A DNA stretch of 35,290 bases, taken from assembly GCF_003269275.1 (NCBI RefSeq), contig NZ_QLTS01000006.1, positions 1 through 35,290 of the forward strand, read 5' to 3'. Positions 31,701 through 35,290 of this stretch are shown here, one piece after another. Made by a program: the position numbers and the translations under genes. The stretch is from Phascolarctobacterium faecium DSM 14760 (GTDB lineage: Bacteria > Bacillota > Negativicutes > Acidaminococcales > Acidaminococcaceae). The notes below the pieces were generated by a model. The model ran no database searches and was not told where the DNA came from. It saw only the letters and a list, made by a program, of their open reading frames with translations. Position 1 is the stretch's first letter; every line of letters begins with the position of its first letter.

Positions 31701-31730
31701 AGTCGTGCTGTACGGCACGACTTTATTTTC
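31692..31730 (+). terminator. Rho-independent terminator
   Basis: ATAAAGTCGTGC / GCACGACTTTAT stem with a TGTACG-type loop, then TTTTC. It overlaps the end of the Cys-rich gene. Confidence 0.85.
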
Positions 31731-31751
31731 AGTGTTCTGCGGACAAAGAGA

Positions 31752-31784
31752 AAACCGTTCGCTGGGGATGGTAGCGAACGGTTT
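31752..31784. other. Hairpin in the leader region of the purine permease
   Basis: AAACCGTTCGCT (31752-31763) pairs perfectly with AGCGAACGGTTT (31773-31784). No T run follows on the plus strand, so it is not an obvious terminator. A second small inverted repeat, TAGCAAG / CTTGCTA, lies at about 31828-31849. The region does not match the purine riboswitch core. It might be an operator or an RNA structure. Confidence 0.45.
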
Positions 31785-31937
31785 CTCCATAGGAAAGCTG
31801 TTTATGATGAATTTGATGGGAAGGGTGTAGCAAGTTCATCACTTGCTATGCTTTAAGTATACAACAGACATTTGACAGAAAAAGGGCAAACCTTTGAACA
31901 GTTTGTGAAATGTAAAAATGACCGGAGGAAGCGGCAA

Positions 31938-33341
31938 ATGAATGATTTTGTAGCAAGTTTTTTTAAGTTTCAGGAGCGTAAAACCACTTGGCAGCGTGAG
32001 ACGATCGGAGGAATTACGTCCTTTGTGACGATGGCGTATATCATTTTCGTCAATCCGCAGATCATGGCTGCTGCCGGTATGGATAAAGGTACGGTAATGC
32101 TGGCCACCTGCCTGGCTGCGGCTGCAGGTACACTGCTGATGGCCTTATACGCCAATGCTCCTTTTGGGTTGGCTCCGGGAATGGGGATTAATGCCTTCTT
32201 TGCCTATACTTTATGCGGGGCCATGGGTTATACCTGGGAGCAGGGCTTGGGAGCGGTACTGCTGTCAGGTATTATTTTTGTTGTGGTTTCTGTTACCGGA
32301 CTGCGCAGCAGGATCATTTCGGAAATACCGATGCATTTGAAAAAAGCGATCGGCATCGGTATAGGGATGTTCATTTTGTACATCGGTTTAAAAAATGCAT
32401 CCTTGCTTAGCTTTTCAGCCAATCCGGGAAGTTTTATCCCGTTGGGTGACAGCATGAAACTGGACAGCAGTATCATTCCTGCGCTGACTTTTGCCAATGA
32501 TTCAGCGAAGCTGGCATTGGTAGGGATTTTTCTGAATATCGGTTTTTTACTGCGCGGGACAAGAGGCGGGATGCTGCTCAGTATTATTATTACTTCGATG
32601 TTGGGTTGTTATCTGCAATTTTTCAGCGGCTGGCAGTTGGGGCTGCATCTGCCAGGTTCGATGCCTATTGGTGATTTGAGTGAAACTTTTGGCAAGTGCC
32701 TGAGCGGTTTTGTGCAGCTGTTTGATATTTCTAAGGGAGTCGGAGTTATGATTTTTTCATTGTTTTCAGTGATGATCACAATGACGATCGCCGATATGTT
32801 TGACACGATCGGTACTGTGCTGGCGACTGCTTCAAGGGCTAATCTTGTTGATGAGGATGGCAATATCATCAATGGCGAACGGATTTTATTGGCAGATGCG
32901 ACTGCTACCGTGATGGGAGCCTTTTTTGGAACATCGACGGTAACGACTTATGTCGAGTCTAGCACAGGTGTGGCGGCAGGCGCCAGGACAGGCTTTGCTT
33001 CTGTTGTAACGGCATTATTATTTCTGCTGAGCGTATCTCTGGCGCCGCTGCTGGGTATGGTGCCTGCTGCGGCTACTGCTCCGGTGCTGATCATGGTCGG
33101 TATTATGATGGCATCGGATATTGGCGATATTGACTGGCGGAATCTGGAAGTTGCCGTGCCTGCGTATTTTACAATGATGATTATGTGTTTCGGTTATAAT
33201 ATCGCCGATGGTATTGCGATCGGTTTTATTATGTTCAGCTTTGTTAAATTGGCAGTAGGCAAATGGACAGAGGTTTCCTGGTTGGTGCGTGGTTTGAGCG
33301 CGATGTTCCTGCTGCGTTTTGTTTTTATGTTATTCTATTAA
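31938..33341 (+). CDS. NCS2-family purine permease (AzgA/PbuG type)
   Basis: A 467-residue inner-membrane transporter with about thirteen hydrophobic segments. AzgA-type signatures are GGITSFVTMAYIIFVNPQIM near the N-terminus, APGMGINAFFAYTLC in helix 3, ITMTIADMFDTIGTVLATA in the substrate region, and FFGTSTVTTYVESSTGVAAG in helix 10. This clade imports adenine, guanine or hypoxanthine by proton symport. The start at 31938 is chosen because CCGGAGGAAG lies nine bases upstream; an earlier ATG at 31872 has no site. It is a single gene with structured leader DNA and its own terminator. Confidence 0.93.
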   Translation: MNDFVASFFKFQERKTTWQRETIGGITSFVTMAYIIFVNPQIMAAAGMDKGTVMLATCLAAAAGTLLMALYANAPFGLAPGMGINAFFAYTLCGAMGYTWEQGLGAVLLSGIIFVVVSVTGLRSRIISEIPMHLKKAIGIGIGMFILYIGLKNASLLSFSANPGSFIPLGDSMKLDSSIIPALTFANDSAKLALVGIFLNIGFLLRGTRGGMLLSIIITSMLGCYLQFFSGWQLGLHLPGSMPIGDLSETFGKCLSGFVQLFDISKGVGVMIFSLFSVMITMTIADMFDTIGTVLATASRANLVDEDGNIINGERILLADATATVMGAFFGTSTVTTYVESSTGVAAGARTGFASVVTALLFLLSVSLAPLLGMVPAAATAPVLIMVGIMMASDIGDIDWRNLEVAVPAYFTMMIMCFGYNIADGIAIGFIMFSFVKLAVGKWTEVSWLVRGLSAMFLLRFVFMLFY

Positions 33342-33343
33342 AC

Positions 33344-33377
33344 AAAAGAGGCCGGCATATAGCCGGCCTCTTTTTAA
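33344..33377. terminator. Bidirectional Rho-independent terminator
   Basis: AAAAGAGGCCGGC / GCCGGCCTCTTTTT stem with a four- to five-base ATAT loop, between the convergent permease and lgt genes. Confidence 0.9.
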
Positions 33378-33388
33378 TATGTGCATTT

Positions 33389-34204
33389 TTATTTTTTACT
33401 GCGTTTTTTATTAGTTATCTGCGGTACAGCTTCAGTGTGTTTTTCACGCCAGCCAAAATAGAGGAAGAAGCCTAAAGCGATCAGGAAAAAACAAAGGCTG
33501 GTAGCCTGGGCCGATTTTAAACCAAATAAGAAGGGCTCGACATAATCGCCGCGCAGCATTTCCAGACCAAAGCGTACAGCTGAATACAGCATTACATACA
33601 GACACATGGCCTGCCCTTTAGCGTGATCAGTAGTGCGGAATAAAAGCAGGAGCGCGAAGATAACGATATCCAGCTGGCCTTCCCAAACCTCGGCTGGCCA
33701 TAAAGGAACGGCGCCATAGGTTTTAAAAGCCAGCGTACCTTCCGGATATAAAAGACCAAAATTACCGCCTGTAGGCGTTCCGAAAGCATCGCCGTTCAGC
33801 AGGTTGGCCATACGGCCGATTGCCTGACCGATCAAAATTGCGGGACAGACGATATCGGCTAAAGCGAGCCAGTCGATCTGATGCCGTTTACAGTACCAGA
33901 TGCCTGCCAGAACGCCGGCGATGACGCCTCCCTGTATTGCCATGCCGCCTTGCCAGACAAAAGGTATCTCCAGCAGATGATGCTGGTAATAATCCCAGTC
34001 GAAAAAGAATACATCCCAGAGGCGTCCGCCGATCAAACCGGCAAAGCCGCCGTAAATACCAATGTCCAGGATATGCTGCTGCCAGCGGCCATCCTGTTTG
34101 GCCAGAAAGTAAGCAACACCAGTTGCTAAAAAAATGCTCATACAGAGAACTAAACCGTACATACGGATAGGAAAATCGCCGATGTGAAATAAATACTGAT
34201 GCAT
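33389..34204 (-). CDS. lgt: Prolipoprotein diacylglyceryl transferase
   Basis: A 271-residue inner-membrane enzyme that adds diacylglycerol to the lipobox cysteine of prolipoproteins. Seven hydrophobic segments are visible. The Lgt signature appears as GQAIGRMANLLNGDAFG (residues 126-142, with Arg131), and the later SAVRFGLEMLRGDYVEP holds the conserved Arg and Glu. At the position of E. coli His103 this protein has Gln91 (GGMAIQGGVIAG). The C-terminus ends in a basic tail (NKKRSKK). The remaining features are those of a true Lgt. It is monocistronic, divergent from suf. Confidence 0.92.
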   Translation of the reverse strand: MHQYLFHIGDFPIRMYGLVLCMSIFLATGVAYFLAKQDGRWQQHILDIGIYGGFAGLIGGRLWDVFFFDWDYYQHHLLEIPFVWQGGMAIQGGVIAGVLAGIWYCKRHQIDWLALADIVCPAILIGQAIGRMANLLNGDAFGTPTGGNFGLLYPEGTLAFKTYGAVPLWPAEVWEGQLDIVIFALLLLFRTTDHAKGQAMCLYVMLYSAVRFGLEMLRGDYVEPFLFGLKSAQATSLCFFLIALGFFLYFGWREKHTEAVPQITNKKRSKK

Positions 34205-34373
34205 AGAACCTCCACGTGCCTGCCTGTAAATTTATAGTTTGAGTTGCCGGATAGTACTGCCCAAATGTTTGAATAAGATTATTCTAACACAGTAAGTCTG
34301 AAAATTCTATCTTGCGCAGGAAGTGTGATGATTTAATTCCTACAATTAGAGTATGGTTTTTGCTGGCATTGTA

Positions 34374-34382
34374 TGTTATAAT
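34374..34382 (+). promoter_or_regulatory. Extended -10 promoter of the suf operon
   Basis: TGTTATAAT (TGn plus TATAAT at 34377-34382), about 35 bases upstream of the sufC ATG. There is no clear -35. No IscR/SufR-like box is obvious. Confidence 0.5.
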
Positions 34383-34417
34383 AAATCAGTAAAAATTTCG
34401 GAAAGAGGGATACAATT

Positions 34418-35221
34418 ATGCTGAAAATAGAAAATCTGTCTGTTGCCGTACAAGGCAGACAGATTCTTCACGATATTAACCTGCACATTAAACCGGGTGA
34501 GGTCCATGTTTTATTCGGGCCTAACGGTACCGGTAAATCTACTTTGATCGGGACGATCATGGGCTTTGAACGTTATGAGGTATTAAGCGGTAAAATCTAT
34601 TTTAAAGGTCATGATATTACCGAAGCTCCTTGTTATGAGCGGGCCCGTTTAGGTGTAGGCGTAATGATCCAGCGTCCGCCGACGATCCGCGGCTTGTCGC
34701 TGCGCCATATGATTGAGATCTGTGGAGCTACGCCTCAGGAAACGGAGCAAATGGCAAGATGGATGGGTTTGGCTGATTTTCTCGACCGCAGTGTCAATGA
34801 AGGTTTCAGCGGTGGTGAACTGAAACGTTCGGAGCTTCTGCAGCTGATGGCGCAAAAACCTGATATGCTGCTTTTAGATGAACCTGAATCAGGTGTCGAC
34901 GTGGAAAATATCGCACTTGTAGGACGGGCTGCCAACTACATTCTGCATAACGAGCCCTGTGGCGGCACCGGCTGTGATAAACCCTGCTGTGCCCATAATC
35001 TTGACTGTGACACTTATAATCCGCTCAGCAGTCAGCGCAGCGGTCTGATTATTACTCATGTCGGGCATATTTTGAAGTATGTGCCGGCTTCGCATGCTCA
35101 TATTTTGTATCAGGGCACTTTAAGCTGTACCAGCGGCGATCCTTTGGATGTATTGAGCTGTATCAGCAAGACCGGTTATGAGAAATGTGTGAATGGCGGC
35201 TGCAGGAGGGGAATGAAATGA
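34418..35221 (+). CDS. sufC: SufC Fe-S cluster assembly ATPase with a cysteine-rich insertion
   Basis: A 267-residue ABC ATPase of the SufC type. Walker A is FGPNGTGKST (33-42), the Q-loop is MIQRPP, the signature is GFSGGELKR (129-137), Walker B and D-loop are MLLLDEPESGVD (150-161), and the H-loop is IITHVGH (211-217). SufC drives the SufBC(D) scaffold that builds Fe-S clusters. Between D-loop and H-loop, at about 178-207, is a segment with Cys181, 186, 190, 191 and 197 that ordinary SufC lacks. The C-terminal tail adds Cys237, 248, 257 and 262. It overlaps the next gene by ATGA. GAAAGAGGG precedes the start. Confidence 0.92.
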   Translation: MLKIENLSVAVQGRQILHDINLHIKPGEVHVLFGPNGTGKSTLIGTIMGFERYEVLSGKIYFKGHDITEAPCYERARLGVGVMIQRPPTIRGLSLRHMIEICGATPQETEQMARWMGLADFLDRSVNEGFSGGELKRSELLQLMAQKPDMLLLDEPESGVDVENIALVGRAANYILHNEPCGGTGCDKPCCAHNLDCDTYNPLSSQRSGLIITHVGHILKYVPASHAHILYQGTLSCTSGDPLDVLSCISKTGYEKCVNGGCRRGMK

Positions 35222-35290
35222 GTGAACAGGTAAATCTGCAGGAAGCGCTGGTTAAAAAAGCTGCTTTTGGCAATGATATCGATTTGGAAA
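35218..35290 (+). CDS. SufB/SufD-family scaffold protein (5' end only)
   Basis: An open frame starts at ATG 35218, overlapping the sufC stop, with GGAGGGG eight bases upstream, and runs off the window after 24 codons (MSEQVNLQEALVKKAAFGND…). The N-terminus alone does not name the family. The call rests on position and on coupling to sufC, which is nearly always followed by a sufB- or sufD-type gene. Confidence 0.6.
   Translation, partial: MSEQVNLQEALVKKAAFGNDIDLE

Noticed and set aside
31512-31790. 92-codon minus-strand frame over the Cys-rich gene and its terminator
   Set aside because: The plus-strand Cys-rich gene has a good ribosome binding site and family-like cysteine spacing; the antisense frame has neither and spans a terminator.
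31731-31937. Purine riboswitch upstream of the purine permease
   Set aside because: Hairpins are present, but the conserved purine-aptamer core sequences and three-way junction could not be found.
1-35290. CRISPR array, prophage or complete insertion sequence
   Set aside because: No regularly spaced repeats, and no transposase, integrase or phage structural genes, were found on either strand.

Overview
The window looks like chromosomal DNA of an anaerobic diderm Firmicute, probably a Negativicutes (Acidaminococcaceae/Phascolarctobacterium-like). This is an inference. It rests on Firmicute-style strong ribosome binding sites, a clostridial/archaeal-type SufC followed by a Suf scaffold gene, Na+-coupled transporters, a ferredoxin/Crp pair, a CoA-transferase, and an ArnT/PMT-type lipid glycosyltransferase that makes sense in an outer-membrane-bearing cell. 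No phage, complete insertion sequence or CRISPR array is visible. Most of the window is ordinary, densely packed metabolic, transport and signalling genes, usually closed by bidirectional hairpin terminators.

Left end (1-1320): the 3' end of an unknown gene, then about 870 bp with no intact gene. This stretch holds two broken coding remnants and two nested-looking inverted-repeat structures, and is followed by a small XRE regulator. 1340-3010 (minus) is an amino-acid export operon, azlC-azlD-lysE-like. 3250-5585 is a DUF1015 gene translationally coupled to serC (serine biosynthesis). It is followed by a lone amidohydrolase (5672-7084) convergent with an NhaC-type Na+/H+ antiporter (7134-8429).

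8572-10024 is a divergent ferredoxin / Crp-Fnr regulator pair with a perfect 5-4-5 palindrome before the regulator. 10065-13453 (minus) is a three-gene operon of unknown role: FAD oxidoreductase, Nif3-like metal protein, Gate-domain membrane protein. An Asp/Glu-type racemase diverges from it. 14397-15729 is lemA plus a TPM-domain gene. 15953-17113 is a CaiB-type CoA-transferase.

17169-28652 is rich in signalling: a secreted double-PepSY protein with a tandem operator-like repeat, an MFS exporter, an OmpR/HK pair, a hybrid histidine kinase lying between two identical tRNA-Arg(ACG) genes, a TetR gene next to a sodium:solute symporter with a dyad over its promoter, and a second OmpR/HK pair. The second pair's terminator hairpin contains the ribosome binding site of the following ArnT/PMT-like gene.

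30475-31700 is a small operon made of a WYL-type regulator that appears to lack its WYL core, an orphan protein and a 48-residue cysteine-rich protein. The window ends with an AzgA-type purine permease, lgt, and a suf operon whose SufC carries an unusual cysteine-rich insertion. The items most worth follow-up are the SufC insertion, the core-deleted WYL operon, the FAD/Nif3/Gate operon, the duplicated tRNA with a mismatched acceptor stem, and the structured 385-691 region.
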